Shown here piece after piece: positions 16,199-25,140 of a stretch of 64,000 bases of DNA. The notes below the pieces were generated by a model. That model was not told the origin of the DNA and did no database searches. It saw only the letters and a program-made list of their open reading frames with translations. How positions within the stretch are numbered: position 1 is the stretch's first letter; each line of letters opens with the position of its first letter. The translations under genes were made by a program, and so were the position numbers. The stretch comes from Pseudomonas frederiksbergensis (GTDB taxonomy: Bacteria; Pseudomonadota; Gammaproteobacteria; Pseudomonadales; Pseudomonadaceae): positions 1,277,501 to 1,341,500 of the forward strand of contig NZ_FNTF01000002.1 in the NCBI RefSeq assembly GCF_900105495.1, written 5' to 3'.

Positions 16199-18547
16199 TC
16201 AGGCCGACTTGGCCATGATGAGTCCAGTCTCACTCGCCGCTTCCAACCGGATCGCCACAAACTTCGACGTTGGCGTATGGCTGCCATCCCCAATGCTCTC
16301 CAGCGGCACCAGCGGATTCACTTCCGGGTAATAAGCCGCGGCTTGCCCGGCAGGGATATCAAACGCCAGCAGCGTAAAGCCCTTCACCCGACGCACGCGG
16401 CCATCGTCCCAGATCGAAACGATGTCAGCCTTCTGCCCTGGCTTGAACCCCAGCCGAATGATGTCGGCTTCGTTGACGAACAACACATCACGCTGACCTT
16501 TCACGCCGCGATAGCGGTCATCAAGCCCATAAATCGTGGTGTTGTACTGATCGTGAGAACGCATCGACTGCATGATCAGGTCCGGCAATACGCCGGTGGC
16601 GCGAGTGCGTTCGTGCACCAGGTCTTTGGGCAGGACGTTCGCACGGAAATTGGCGCGCCCCGACGCGGTGTTCCAACGGCGAGCACCGGCGCTGTTGCCG
16701 AGGTAGAACCCGCCCGGGTTCTGGATCTTTTCGTTGAAGTCCTTGAAGCCCACCACGGTGTCGGCAATCAGGTCGCGGATGCGCCGGTAATCGGCCACCA
16801 GCCAGTTCCAGTCCACCGGTTGGCTGCCCAGGGTCGCGGCAGCGATGCCGGCAATGATCGCCGGCTCCGAGCGCATCTGGTTCGACAGCGGCTGCAACTG
16901 GCCGTTGGAGGCGTGAACCATGCTGAACGAGTCTTCGACGGTCACCGCTTGCGGGCCTTCGGTCTGGATGTCGATGTCGGTACGGCCCAGGCACGGCAGA
17001 ATCAGCGCCTCTTTACCGTGGGCCAGATGGCTGCGGTTGAGCTTGGTACTGATTTGCACGGTGAGGTCGCAGTTGCTCAGGGCCTGGAAGGTCCGTGAGC
17101 TGTCCGGGGTGGCTTGGGCGAAGTTGCCGCCCAGGCCGATAAAGATTTTCGCGCGGCCATCGGCCATGGCATGGATCGCCTCGACCACGTTGTGACCGTT
17201 TTCACGCGGCACCTTGAACTTGAAGCGACGCTCCAGTGAGTCGAGGAACGCCACCGGCGGACGCTCGTTGATGCCCATGGTCCGGTCACCCTGCACGTTG
17301 CTGTGGCCGCGCACCGGGCACAGACCGGCGCCGGGCCGGCCGATATTGCCGCGCAACAACATCAGGTTGGCGATTTCCTGGATGGTCGCCACCGAATGAC
17401 GATGCTGGGTGATGCCCATCGCCCAGCACATGATCACGTTCTTGCCTTTGGCGTACATCCGCGCCGCTTGCTCGATTTCAACCAGCGTCAGTCCGGATTG
17501 CTGGACGATCTGCTCCCACGAGGTGTCGTCGACGATGCCCAGGTATTCCAGCACGTTGACACTGTGTTCATTGAGGAAGTCGTGGTCGAAAACGGCAGGC
17601 TCACCCGCCTTCTGTGCGTCACGCTCCCACTGCAACAGAAACTTGGCCATGCCGCGCATGATCGCCATGTCGCCGCCCAATGCCGGACGGAAGTACGCGG
17701 TGTTGGTCGGCTTGTCGCCGTTGGTGAGCATTTCGATCGCGTGTTGCGGGTGCTGGAAACGTTCCAGGCCGCGCTCTTTCAACGGGTTGATGCAGACCAC
17801 CTGAGCACCGCGTTTTACCGCTTCGCGCAACGGTTCGAGCATCCGTGGGTGGTTGGTGCCAGGGTTCTGGCCCCAGACAAAAATCGCGTCGGCGTGTTCG
17901 AAGTCGTCGAAGGTGACGGTGCCTTTGCCGACGCCGACACTTTGCGCCATGGCCACACCGCTGGCCTCGTGGCACATGTTCGAGCAATCGGGGAAGTTAT
18001 TGGTGCCATAGGCACGCACGAACAATTGATACAGGTACGCCGCTTCGTTGCTGGCGCGGCCCGAGGTGTAGAACTCGGCCTGATCCGGGCTCGACAGGCC
18101 CTGCAAATGCTTGGCGATCAAGGAGAACGCAGCGTCCCAACTGATCGGCTTGTAGCGATCGGTTTCGGCGTCATAGCTTAATGGCTCGGTCAGACGACCC
18201 TGATATTCCAGCCAGTAGTCGCTTTGATCCAGCAACGAACTGACGCTGTGTTTGGCAAAGAACGCACCGTCGACACGGCGCTTGGTCGCTTCCCAGTTCA
18301 CCGCTTTGGCGCCGTTCTCGCAGAACGCCACCATGCCGGCTTCCTTGGAGTCGCCCCAGGCACAACCGGGGCAGTCGAACCCGCCGTTCTTGTTGGTTTT
18401 GAGCATCATGCGCAGGTTTTTCAGCGCGTTGTCGCTGGTCAACCAGGCGCGGGCAACGCTGGCCAGCGCGCCCCAGCCACCGGCTGGACCTTTGTAGGGC
18501 TTGTAACGCGGAACGGGTTTCTGGTCGGCTTGTTGATGTTGACTCAC
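16199..18547 (-). CDS. FdhF/YdeP-type molybdopterin oxidoreductase, alpha subunit
   Basis: A 782-residue molybdopterin enzyme of the YdeP-like 'oxidoreductase alpha (molybdopterin) subunit' group, probably cytoplasmic. FDCPGCAWGDS with C59 and C62 replaces the usual four-cysteine [4Fe-4S] motif of formate dehydrogenases. Further landmarks are TSGRASNEAAYLYQLFVRA, GVGKGTVTFDDFEHADAIFV, WGQNPGTNHPRMLE and, towards the C-terminus, MRSHDQYNTTIYGLDDRYRG in the molybdopterin-binding domain. The GTG start at 18547 overlaps the fdhD stop (GTGA); the frame continues upstream to 19018 but that part is only the shadow of fdhD. Physiological substrate not established for the family; E. coli YdeP is linked to acid resistance. 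Confidence 0.88.
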   Translation of the reverse strand: MSQHQQADQKPVPRYKPYKGPAGGWGALASVARAWLTSDNALKNLRMMLKTNKNGGFDCPGCAWGDSKEAGMVAFCENGAKAVNWEATKRRVDGAFFAKHSVSSLLDQSDYWLEYQGRLTEPLSYDAETDRYKPISWDAAFSLIAKHLQGLSSPDQAEFYTSGRASNEAAYLYQLFVRAYGTNNFPDCSNMCHEASGVAMAQSVGVGKGTVTFDDFEHADAIFVWGQNPGTNHPRMLEPLREAVKRGAQVVCINPLKERGLERFQHPQHAIEMLTNGDKPTNTAYFRPALGGDMAIMRGMAKFLLQWERDAQKAGEPAVFDHDFLNEHSVNVLEYLGIVDDTSWEQIVQQSGLTLVEIEQAARMYAKGKNVIMCWAMGITQHRHSVATIQEIANLMLLRGNIGRPGAGLCPVRGHSNVQGDRTMGINERPPVAFLDSLERRFKFKVPRENGHNVVEAIHAMADGRAKIFIGLGGNFAQATPDSSRTFQALSNCDLTVQISTKLNRSHLAHGKEALILPCLGRTDIDIQTEGPQAVTVEDSFSMVHASNGQLQPLSNQMRSEPAIIAGIAAATLGSQPVDWNWLVADYRRIRDLIADTVVGFKDFNEKIQNPGGFYLGNSAGARRWNTASGRANFRANVLPKDLVHERTRATGVLPDLIMQSMRSHDQYNTTIYGLDDRYRGVKGQRDVLFVNEADIIRLGFKPGQKADIVSIWDDGRVRRVKGFTLLAFDIPAGQAAAYYPEVNPLVPLESIGDGSHTPTSKFVAIRLEAASETGLIMAKSA

Positions 18548-19383
18548 GCTGGGTTCTCCGTCGCGGGGCTGTAGACCCGCGGCGCATTTTTCTGCGGCAG
18601 GTGGATGAGATTGAGGTTGTGGCGACGGGCCCATTGCACGGCAAGGCCCGTGGGCGACGACAGGCTGACCAGGGTCTGGATACCTGCGCGCAACACTTTC
18701 TGGATCAATTCGAGGCTGCAACGGCTGGTGACAATCACCAGCCCGCCGGTGATCGGGATCTTCTGACGGATCAGTCCGCCAATCAGTTTGTCGAGGGCGT
18801 TGTGTCGGCCGATGTCTTCGCGACCCAGCAGCAATTGGCCCTGACTGTCCATGAACACGGCGGCGTGTACCGCGCCGGAGTACTGGCCAAGAGGCTGGAA
18901 TGCTCCGATGCGCTGACGCAAGCCATCGAGCCATTCGGCGGGCGGCAAGGGCGCGCCGGGCAACACCTTGAGATCGGGCAATGCCTGTTCCACCGCTTCC
19001 ACGCCGCAAAGGCCGCAACCGCTGGTGCCAGCCATTTGCCGACGCTGTTGCTTGAGGTTCCAGAAGGCGCGGTTGGCGATGGTCACTTGCGCGTATTGCG
19101 CTGACCCCGAGCCGCTGAGTTGCAGGTCATAGATGTCGCAGGCGTCTTCGATGATGCCGCTGCCGAGGCTGAAGCCGACGATGAAGTCTTCAAGGTCCGT
19201 CGGCGTCACCAGCATGACCGCCTGACTGATGCCGTTATAAGCGATCGCCAACGCGACTTCTTCGGCCAGCGCGGTGCTGGCCGATTCCGTGTCTTGAAGG
19301 TCGCAGTAACTGTAGGTCTGGCTTGCGGCGGGCGCTGGCGTTTCGAGGGCTGGCGCCGCGCAGGCAGGGCGCTTGGCGTTCAT
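18544..19383 (-). CDS. fdhD: Formate dehydrogenase accessory sulfurtransferase
   Basis: A 279-residue FdhD protein. It takes sulfur from the IscS cysteine desulfurase and places it on the molybdenum cofactor of formate dehydrogenases. The active-site CxxC is in GTSGCGLCGVE (C123, C126). Conserved DLEDFIVGFSLGSGII and LLGREDIGRHNALDKLIGG regions are complete; ILVTSR-type motif appears as VIVTSRCSLEL. It precedes and overlaps the oxidoreductase by 4 nt, consistent with cofactor maturation of that enzyme. Confidence 0.94.
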   Translation of the reverse strand: MNAKRPACAAPALETPAPAASQTYSYCDLQDTESASTALAEEVALAIAYNGISQAVMLVTPTDLEDFIVGFSLGSGIIEDACDIYDLQLSGSGSAQYAQVTIANRAFWNLKQQRRQMAGTSGCGLCGVEAVEQALPDLKVLPGAPLPPAEWLDGLRQRIGAFQPLGQYSGAVHAAVFMDSQGQLLLGREDIGRHNALDKLIGGLIRQKIPITGGLVIVTSRCSLELIQKVLRAGIQTLVSLSSPTGLAVQWARRHNLNLIHLPQKNAPRVYSPATENPA

Positions 19384-19477
19384 GAGGTATCACCGAAGGG
19401 TTAGGCTGCCTTAAGCCTAGGCGCGTCAACTTGTCGCGTCTAATCGCTAATACTGATCTACCGATAGATGACGTCGA

Positions 19478-20365
19478 TCAAGAGCTAGGCAGCGATTGCT
19501 GAAGTATCGCGAAACAGGCTTCCGCGAGCGCCGACCGCGGGGCGCTGCGACGCATGATCAGCCCCAGCCGGGCGAGGGTTTGCGCATTTTCGATGGGGTG
19601 CAGACGCAAATGATCGGTGAGTTTTTCCAGGCCGCCGTCCATTGGCATCACGGCGCAGCAGAATCCACCGTGCACCGCTTGTAACAATTGGTGGACGGCA
19701 TCGGTTTGCAGCAACAGTTGCGGGGTGAGGCCGCGACTGTGGAAGTTGTGGTCGATGGACTGGCGAAAATGCATGCCGCTGGAAAGCATGCCCAGCGGCA
19801 GTTCGATCAGCGATTCCCAACTCAGCGGCGCCTCGTCGAAACTGAAGAAGCGCTGATCGTAGAGCAGGCCCATGCGGGTTTCGTTGAATGCCAGGGAATC
19901 GAAGCGTTCGCCATCCAGTCGCTCCAGGTACGAAACGCCCAGATCCAGGCGATTGTTTGCCAGTTGTTCGAGGATCTGCTCGGAACTCAGTGCCGAGAGT
20001 TCGAAGCGCAGGTTCGGGTGTTCGGCGTGCAGGCGTTGCATCAGCGGCAGCGGATCAAAGCTCGACAGCGGCACCACGCCCAGACGCAACGTACCGACCA
20101 GATTGCCGCGACAGGCAGCCGCTTCGGCCTGCAAGCCGTCGTAGGCCGCCAACACGGTGCGGGCCCACGCCAGCACCCGTTCACCCGGTGCGGTAAAACC
20201 TTCGAAGCGCTGTCCGCGATTGACCAGCGGCAACTCGAGTTCTTCTTCGAGGCTGCGCAGGCGCATGGACAGGGTCGGCTGGGTGATGTGACAACGCGCG
20301 GCGGCCTGGCCGAAATGCCGGGTTTCGTCGAGGGCGATGAGGAATTTAAGTTGCTTGATGTCCAT
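19478..20365 (-). CDS. LysR-type transcriptional regulator
   Basis: A 295-residue LTTR. The winged HTH is at residues 1-60 (FGQAAARCHITQPTLSMRLR, EEELELPLVNRG), followed by the effector-binding domain from about residue 90. It lies 94 bp upstream of fdhD in the same direction, so it may control fdhD and the oxidoreductase, though LTTRs more often act on divergent genes; the divergent neighbour is kbp at 20502. Effector unknown. Confidence 0.88.
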   Translation of the reverse strand: MDIKQLKFLIALDETRHFGQAAARCHITQPTLSMRLRSLEEELELPLVNRGQRFEGFTAPGERVLAWARTVLAAYDGLQAEAAACRGNLVGTLRLGVVPLSSFDPLPLMQRLHAEHPNLRFELSALSSEQILEQLANNRLDLGVSYLERLDGERFDSLAFNETRMGLLYDQRFFSFDEAPLSWESLIELPLGMLSSGMHFRQSIDHNFHSRGLTPQLLLQTDAVHQLLQAVHGGFCCAVMPMDGGLEKLTDHLRLHPIENAQTLARLGLIMRRSAPRSALAEACFAILQQSLPSS

Positions 20366-20501
20366 CTTCGCTCCAGGGCGCGGGAAGGCTTGGATTCTAG
20401 CGCTTGCGGGGAAGCGGCGTCATTGGTCGGGTTGGAACCGCAAGTGACGGCCTTGGGCTAGGCTTTTGCGTCTGGAACCCAAAACCCAAGGAGAGCGCAC
20501 C

Positions 20502-20942
20502 ATGAGTATTTTTAGCTTTGTGAAAGAAGCAGGCGAAAAACTTATCGATCTGCTGACGCCAGGCAACGCCAATGCCAGCGAGCAATTGAAGGAACACATC
20601 AGCAAAGTCGGCCTGGGTAACCCGAATGTGCAGGCGACGGTGGAGGGCGACAAAGTCACCTTGACCGGCGAAGTCGCCAGTCAGGAAGAGAAGGAAAAAA
20701 TCCTGCTGGCGGTGGGCAATATTGCCGGTGTCGCTAGTGTGGATGACCAGATCACCGTAAAGGGCCCGGTTGCTCAGGCGGCGCGGTTCGTCACTGTGAA
20801 AAAGGGCGACACCCTCAGCGCGATTGCCAAGGCTGAGTACGGCGACGCCAACAAGTACAACAAAATCTTCGAGGCCAACAAGCCGATGCTGTCTCACCCG
20901 GACAAGATCTATCCGGGGCAGTCGTTGCGTATTCCTGAGTAA
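20502..20942 (+). CDS. kbp: Potassium-binding protein Kbp (BON-LysM)
   Basis: A 146-residue protein with a short N-terminal helix ([17 protein letters not shown]), a BON domain at about 20-85 ([31 protein letters not shown]) and a LysM domain at about 97-145 ([40 protein letters not shown]). Nearly the same as E. coli Kbp/YgaU in domain order and length, a cytoplasmic K+ sensor. The ATG at 20502 is preceded by AAGGAGAG. It is followed by a long inverted repeat. Confidence 0.95.
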   Translation: MSIFSFVKEAGEKLIDLLTPGNANASEQLKEHISKVGLGNPNVQATVEGDKVTLTGEVASQEEKEKILLAVGNIAGVASVDDQITVKGPVAQAARFVTVKKGDTLSAIAKAEYGDANKYNKIFEANKPMLSHPDKIYPGQSLRIPE

Positions 20943-20964
20943 CGCTAAGACCGTGTGATGGCCT

Positions 20965-21053
20965 TCGCGGGCAAGCCACGCTCCCACAGGATCTGTGTCG
21001 TTCACGATGGATGCGAACGACACAGATCCTGTGGGAGCGTGGCTTGCCCGCGA
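20965..21053. repeat. Long inverted repeat (GTGGGAGCGTGGCTTGCCCGCGA family)
   Basis: Two 41-bp arms (20965-21005 and 21013-21053) match at 40 positions around a 7-nt centre. Each arm is a REP unit read outward. It sits in the convergent gap between kbp and yrfG and may act as a shared 3' end or cruciform. Confidence 0.9.
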
Positions 21054-21069
21054 TGCAGGCGACGCGGTC

Positions 21070-21732
21070 TCAGAGCCCGGCAATCAACTCCCGATAATCC
21101 CCCACCGCCGCAAACTCGGCCGTATCCTTCGGCCCTTTGCGGCTGTCCGGCTCGCTCACGGCCAACAAATGCGCCACCCCAAAATTCCGCGCACTGCGCA
21201 GGATCGGCAAGGTGTCGTCGATAAACAGGCTGCGCGCCGGATCAAAGCCGATGTCCGCCTGCAAGGCATCCCAGAATTGCGGGTTCTCCTTGGCAAAACC
21301 GTAATCGTGCGAGCTGATCAACCGCTCGAAATACGGCGCCAGTTCGATTCTTTCCAGTTTCAATGACAGCGAATCGCGATGCGCATTGGTGATCAGCACC
21401 ACGCGTTTACCCGCCTGTTTGATGGCGGCCAGAAAGGTGTCCGCATCCGGACGAAGGGCAATCAAATGCGCGGTTTCCAGTTTCAGTTCGCGCACCGACA
21501 ACTTGAGCTCGGCGCTCCAGAAATCCAGGCAATACCACTGCAACTGGCCGGCGTTGCGTTCGAACAACGGCTGCAATTCCATCTCGGCCATGGCCCGGCT
21601 CACCCCGTGCAATTCGGCGTAACGCTGGGGCAGGTGTTCCATCCAGAAATGGTTGTCGTAGTGCAGGTCCAGCAGCGTGCCGTCCATATCCAGCAGAACG
21701 GTGTCGATGTCGCGCCAGGGCAGCAGGGACAT
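21070..21732 (-). CDS. yrfG: HAD-family GMP/IMP nucleotidase YrfG
   Basis: A 220-residue haloacid dehalogenase-like hydrolase. Catalytic DMDGTLLDL (D15 nucleophile, D17), motif II ITNAH, and motif IV DDTLPILRSARN are present. E. coli YrfG dephosphorylates GMP and IMP. The start at 21732 is chosen because the catalytic Asp motif follows immediately; the longer frame to 22197 is the shadow of nudE. It is divergent from nudE, with which it shares a 90-bp promoter region. Confidence 0.93.
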   Translation of the reverse strand: MSLLPWRDIDTVLLDMDGTLLDLHYDNHFWMEHLPQRYAELHGVSRAMAEMELQPLFERNAGQLQWYCLDFWSAELKLSVRELKLETAHLIALRPDADTFLAAIKQAGKRVVLITNAHRDSLSLKLERIELAPYFERLISSHDYGFAKENPQFWDALQADIGFDPARSLFIDDTLPILRSARNFGVAHLLAVSEPDSRKGPKDTAEFAAVGDYRELIAGL

Positions 21733-21822
21733 AAAAAACTTCTCCAGCGGTAAAAAAGATATCCGACGTAAACAATCAGGATAGGCCGGGTATAGTAACG
21801 CGCTATCGCCAAGGAGCCGCTC

Positions 21823-22389
21823 ATGCGCCAGAAACCCACCATCCTCGCCCGCGAGATCGTCGCCACCAGCCGTTTGTTTTGCGTCGAAGAGCTGAAGTTG
21901 CGCTTTTCCAATGGCGTAGAGCGCACGTATGAGCGACTGGTCGGCAAGGGCGCCGGTTATGGCGCGGTGATGATCGTGGCGATGCTGGATGCGGACCACG
22001 CCGTGCTGGTTGAAGAGTATTGCGGCGGCACCGATGAATACGAGCTGTCCTTGCCCAAAGGCTTGATCGAGCCGGGCGAGGACGTGCTGGCGGCGGCCGA
22101 GCGGGAGCTCAAGGAAGAGGCCGGGTACGGCGCGCGGCAATTGGAGCATTTGACTGAATTGTCGCTGTCGCCCGGTTACATGAGCCAGAAGATCCAAGTG
22201 GTGTTGGCCACTGATCTGTACGAAGAAAGCCTGGAAGGCGATGAGCCTGAGCCGATGGGCGTGGACAAAATCAACCTGCGTGAGTTGTCGGCCCTGGCCC
22301 AGAACCCGCGATTCACTGAGGGCCGTGCATTGGCAGCGCTGTATCTGGCCCGTGATCTACTGACTCAGCGTGGAGCATTCCAGCCATGA
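21823..22389 (+). CDS. nudE: ADP compounds hydrolase NudE (Nudix)
   Basis: A 188-residue Nudix hydrolase that cleaves ADP-ribose, Ap3A and NADH. The Nudix box spans residues 80-102: GLIEPGEDVL then RELKEEAGY, with the catalytic glutamates intact. The stop overlaps the start of cysQ by 4 nt (ATGA), so the two are translationally coupled. Confidence 0.95.
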   Translation: MRQKPTILAREIVATSRLFCVEELKLRFSNGVERTYERLVGKGAGYGAVMIVAMLDADHAVLVEEYCGGTDEYELSLPKGLIEPGEDVLAAAERELKEEAGYGARQLEHLTELSLSPGYMSQKIQVVLATDLYEESLEGDEPEPMGVDKINLRELSALAQNPRFTEGRALAALYLARDLLTQRGAFQP

Positions 22390-23213
22390 TTTTCCCTCAT
22401 CCGTTGATGGCGCCTGTTGTTGAACTGGCGCTGAAGGCCGGTGAAGCGATACTGCCGTTCTGGCGCATCGGTACGGCTGTAACCGCCAAGGCTGACGATT
22501 CCCCGGTCACGGCCGCCGACATGGCCGCTCATCATGTGATCCTGGCCGGGCTGACGGCGCTGGACCCGAGCATCCCGGTGCTGTCCGAAGAAGACGCCAA
22601 CATTCCCCAGAGCGTGCGCGCCGGGTGGCAGCGTTGGTGGCTGGTGGACCCGCTGGACGGGACCAAGGAGTTCATCTCCGGCAGCGAAGAATTTACCGTC
22701 AACATCGCGCTGATCGAGCAGGGGCGAGTGGTGTTTGGCGTGGTGTCGATGCCGACCAACGGGCGCTTCTACGTCGGTGGTGCGGGTCTGGGCGCGTGGC
22801 GTGGCGACAAAGACGCGGCGCCTTCGCCGATTCAGGTTCGCGAGGTTCCTGCTGAAGGTGAAGCCTTTACGGTGGTCGCCAGTCGTCGGCATTCCAGCCC
22901 TGAACAAGAGCGCCTGCTGGCCGGGTTGAGCGACAGTCTGGGTGAACTGCAATTGGCTAATATCGGCAGTTCATTGAAGTTCTGTTTGTTGGCGGAGGGG
23001 GCGGCGGATTGTTATCCGCGGTTGGCGCCGACTTCGCAGTGGGACACGGCGGCGGCGCAAGGCGTGCTGGAAGGCGCGGGCGGTGAGGTGCTGGATTTGA
23101 GCGGTGCGCCGTTCAGTTATCCGGCGCGGGAATCGTTGTTGAATGAGTTTTTCCTGGCGCTGCCGGCCAAGGCTGCGTGGCGCGAAAAACTGCTGGAACT
23201 CGCCCGCCGTTAA
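22386..23213 (+). CDS. cysQ: 3'(2'),5'-bisphosphate nucleotidase CysQ
   Basis: A 275-residue inositol-monophosphatase-fold enzyme that removes the 3'-phosphate from PAP/PAPS in sulfur assimilation. The metal-binding signature is LVDPLDGTKEF (87-97), with the upstream acidic LSEED at 66-70 and the downstream motif PTSQWDTAAAQGVLEGAGGE. Operon with nudE; a REP hairpin starts at the base after the stop. Confidence 0.96.
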   Translation: MIFPHPLMAPVVELALKAGEAILPFWRIGTAVTAKADDSPVTAADMAAHHVILAGLTALDPSIPVLSEEDANIPQSVRAGWQRWWLVDPLDGTKEFISGSEEFTVNIALIEQGRVVFGVVSMPTNGRFYVGGAGLGAWRGDKDAAPSPIQVREVPAEGEAFTVVASRRHSSPEQERLLAGLSDSLGELQLANIGSSLKFCLLAEGAADCYPRLAPTSQWDTAAAQGVLEGAGGEVLDLSGAPFSYPARESLLNEFFLALPAKAAWREKLLELARR

Positions 23214-23244
23214 GATCGTTCCCACGCAGAGCGTGGGAACGATC
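23214..23244. repeat. REP palindrome directly after cysQ
   Basis: Perfect GATCGTTCCCACGC-AGA-GCGTGGGAACGATC. Without a T run it is not a classical terminator, but it lies exactly in the 39-bp convergent gap between cysQ and the next gene. Confidence 0.9.
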
Positions 23245-23252
23245 ACCGACGA

Positions 23253-23708
23253 TCACCGGTGCAGCACGTACTGCCCCGTAAACTTCACCGCATCGTCATC
23301 ACTGTCGGCATTGACGATCCGCGATTGCAGCGTCAACCGCGCCCGTCCATACCGCCGATACATCGCCAAAAACTTCTTCCACACCGCCGCACTCGGCGCA
23401 TGGCAAATCGCTGTCGCGTCCATGGTCACCGGCAGCGGATAGCTGATCTGTCCTTCCTGAATCACGATGTGCCCGCCTTCAACCCCTTCTTCATGCAAGC
23501 GCAAATGCAGCCAGCCCCAACCGGCCAGCACGGCGCCACAATACAGGCTGCCGCCGAACATGGTGCTTTTGTGATTGACGTTGGCCTCCAGCGGCAAGTG
23601 CAGGCGCAGTTGCTGGTCGTGCCAATCGAGCACTTTGAGGCCCATATCCCGCGTCAGGGGGATGTCGCGATGGAGGACTGATTCCAGATGACGGCTGTCG
23701 CGGCTCAT
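23253..23708 (-). CDS. YiiD C-terminal-like thioesterase domain protein
   Basis: A 151-residue single-domain protein of the YiiD_C putative thioesterase family (hot-dog fold). Key stretch: NVNHKSTMFGGSLYCGAVLA, where the Asn-His and the GG helix form the expected active site, then GWGWLHLRL. Start at 23708 chosen; the longer frame would overlap dctD by 30 bp. Substrate unknown; the family is inferred to act on acyl-CoA or acyl-ACP. Confidence 0.85.
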   Translation of the reverse strand: MSRDSRHLESVLHRDIPLTRDMGLKVLDWHDQQLRLHLPLEANVNHKSTMFGGSLYCGAVLAGWGWLHLRLHEEGVEGGHIVIQEGQISYPLPVTMDATAICHAPSAAVWKKFLAMYRRYGRARLTLQSRIVNADSDDDAVKFTGQYVLHR

Positions 23709-23748
23709 GCACGGATCTCTTGTTCGAAGATGATGATTTGACGGTAGC

Positions 23749-25140
23749 TCAATCGGCTTCGTCGGTGTGGCTGCTGCCACCGTCGGCGAAGTTCAGCCCG
23801 TGTTTGCGCAGTTTGTCGTGCAAGGTCTTGCGTGGGATGCCAAGGGCTTCGGCGAGGCTGCGCACCGAGCTGTGAGAGCGCGCCAGTTCGGCGGCGATCA
23901 AGCTCTTCTCGAAGTTTTCCACTTGTTCGCTGAGACCGCCGCTGACCAGCTCGACCGTCATGCCGGCAGCGCCATCGGCGGCGCTATTGTCCAGGGCCAG
24001 TTCCAGGCCCAGGGCAAAGCGTTCGGCCGCGTTCTGCAGTTCCCGCACGTTGCCCGGCCAGGTGTGGCGCAGCAGCAGGGCGCGTTGTCCCGGTTGCAAT
24101 TCGTGGGGCGGCAGACCGTGGCGAGCGCTCGCTTCATCGGCGAAATACTGAAACAGCATCAGCGCATCTTCGCCGCGCTCGCGCAGCGGCGGAATACGCA
24201 GCGGCGCAACGTTCAGGCGGTAATACAAGTCGGCACGGAAGCGGCCCTGATCGGCGGATTGACGCAGGTCTTCCTTGGTCGCCGCGATGATGCGGATGTC
24301 CAGCGGGATCAGCTGATTACCGCCCAAGCGCTCGACGACCCGCTCTTGCAGCAAACGCAGCAATTTCACCTGCACATCCAGGCTCATGCTTTCGATTTCA
24401 TCGAGGAACAACGTGCCGCCATTGGCGAATTCGAACTTGCCGATGCGGCGCTTTTGCGCGCCGGTAAAGGCGCCTGGCTCATGACCGAACAGCTCGCTTT
24501 CTACCACCGACTCGGCCAGGGCGCCGGCATTGATCGCCACGAACGGACCGTTGCGACGGCTCGACAGATCGTGCAATGCACGGGCGACAACTTCTTTGCC
24601 GGCGCCGGTTTCGCCAAGGATCAGCACATCGGCCTTGGTCGCCGCCAATGCACCGATCTGCTCGCGCAGGCGCAGCATCGGCGCCGATTGCCCGACCAGT
24701 CGGGCGCTCAGCGCATTGCGATCGCTCAGGGCCAGACGCAGGCTGCGGTTGTCCAGCACCAGACGGCGCAGGTCCAGGGCGCGGCGCACACTGTCGAGCA
24801 GGGCGTCGCTGGCAAAGGGTTTTTCCAGAAAGTCATAAGCCCCGGCGCGCATGGCCTGCACCGCCAGCGGCACATCGCCGTGGCCGGTAATCAGCAGCAC
24901 CGGCAGTTCCGGGTCCTGGGCATGCAGTTCAGTCAGCAGTTCAAGACCGTCCATGCCCGGCATGCGGATGTCACTGACCACCACGCCGGGCCAGTCGCGT
25001 TCCAGTTGCGCGGCCAGGCCCTTGGCTTCAGCGAGCGGCAGGATTTTCAGGCCGGCGAGGTCCAGGGTCTGGCTCAGGGCCTGGCGCAGGTGCGGATCGT
25101 CGTCGATCAGCACGACCTGGATGCGGTTGTCGATGGTCAT
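23749..25140 (-). CDS. dctD: Sigma-54-dependent response regulator DctD
   Basis: A 463-residue NtrC-type activator: receiver domain 1-125 with acidic LIDDD and phosphoacceptor D57 in VVVSDIRMPG, AAA+ domain about 148-375 with Walker A GETGAGKE (176-183) and the sigma-54 contact loop GAFTGA (223-228), then a Fis-type HTH near the C-terminus (SVRSLAEALGIPRKTLHDKL). It controls C4-dicarboxylate uptake. It overlaps dctB by 4 nt. The name rests on the partner kinase's sensor type and on gene order; the similar MifR family cannot be fully excluded. Confidence 0.85.
   Translation of the reverse strand: MTIDNRIQVVLIDDDPHLRQALSQTLDLAGLKILPLAEAKGLAAQLERDWPGVVVSDIRMPGMDGLELLTELHAQDPELPVLLITGHGDVPLAVQAMRAGAYDFLEKPFASDALLDSVRRALDLRRLVLDNRSLRLALSDRNALSARLVGQSAPMLRLREQIGALAATKADVLILGETGAGKEVVARALHDLSSRRNGPFVAINAGALAESVVESELFGHEPGAFTGAQKRRIGKFEFANGGTLFLDEIESMSLDVQVKLLRLLQERVVERLGGNQLIPLDIRIIAATKEDLRQSADQGRFRADLYYRLNVAPLRIPPLRERGEDALMLFQYFADEASARHGLPPHELQPGQRALLLRHTWPGNVRELQNAAERFALGLELALDNSAADGAAGMTVELVSGGLSEQVENFEKSLIAAELARSHSSVRSLAEALGIPRKTLHDKLRKHGLNFADGGSSHTDEAD

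Noticed and set aside
18548..19018. N-terminal extension of the molybdopterin oxidoreductase to 939 residues
   Set aside because: The extension is fdhD read in another frame; the GTG at 18547 overlapping the fdhD stop gives the family's usual length.
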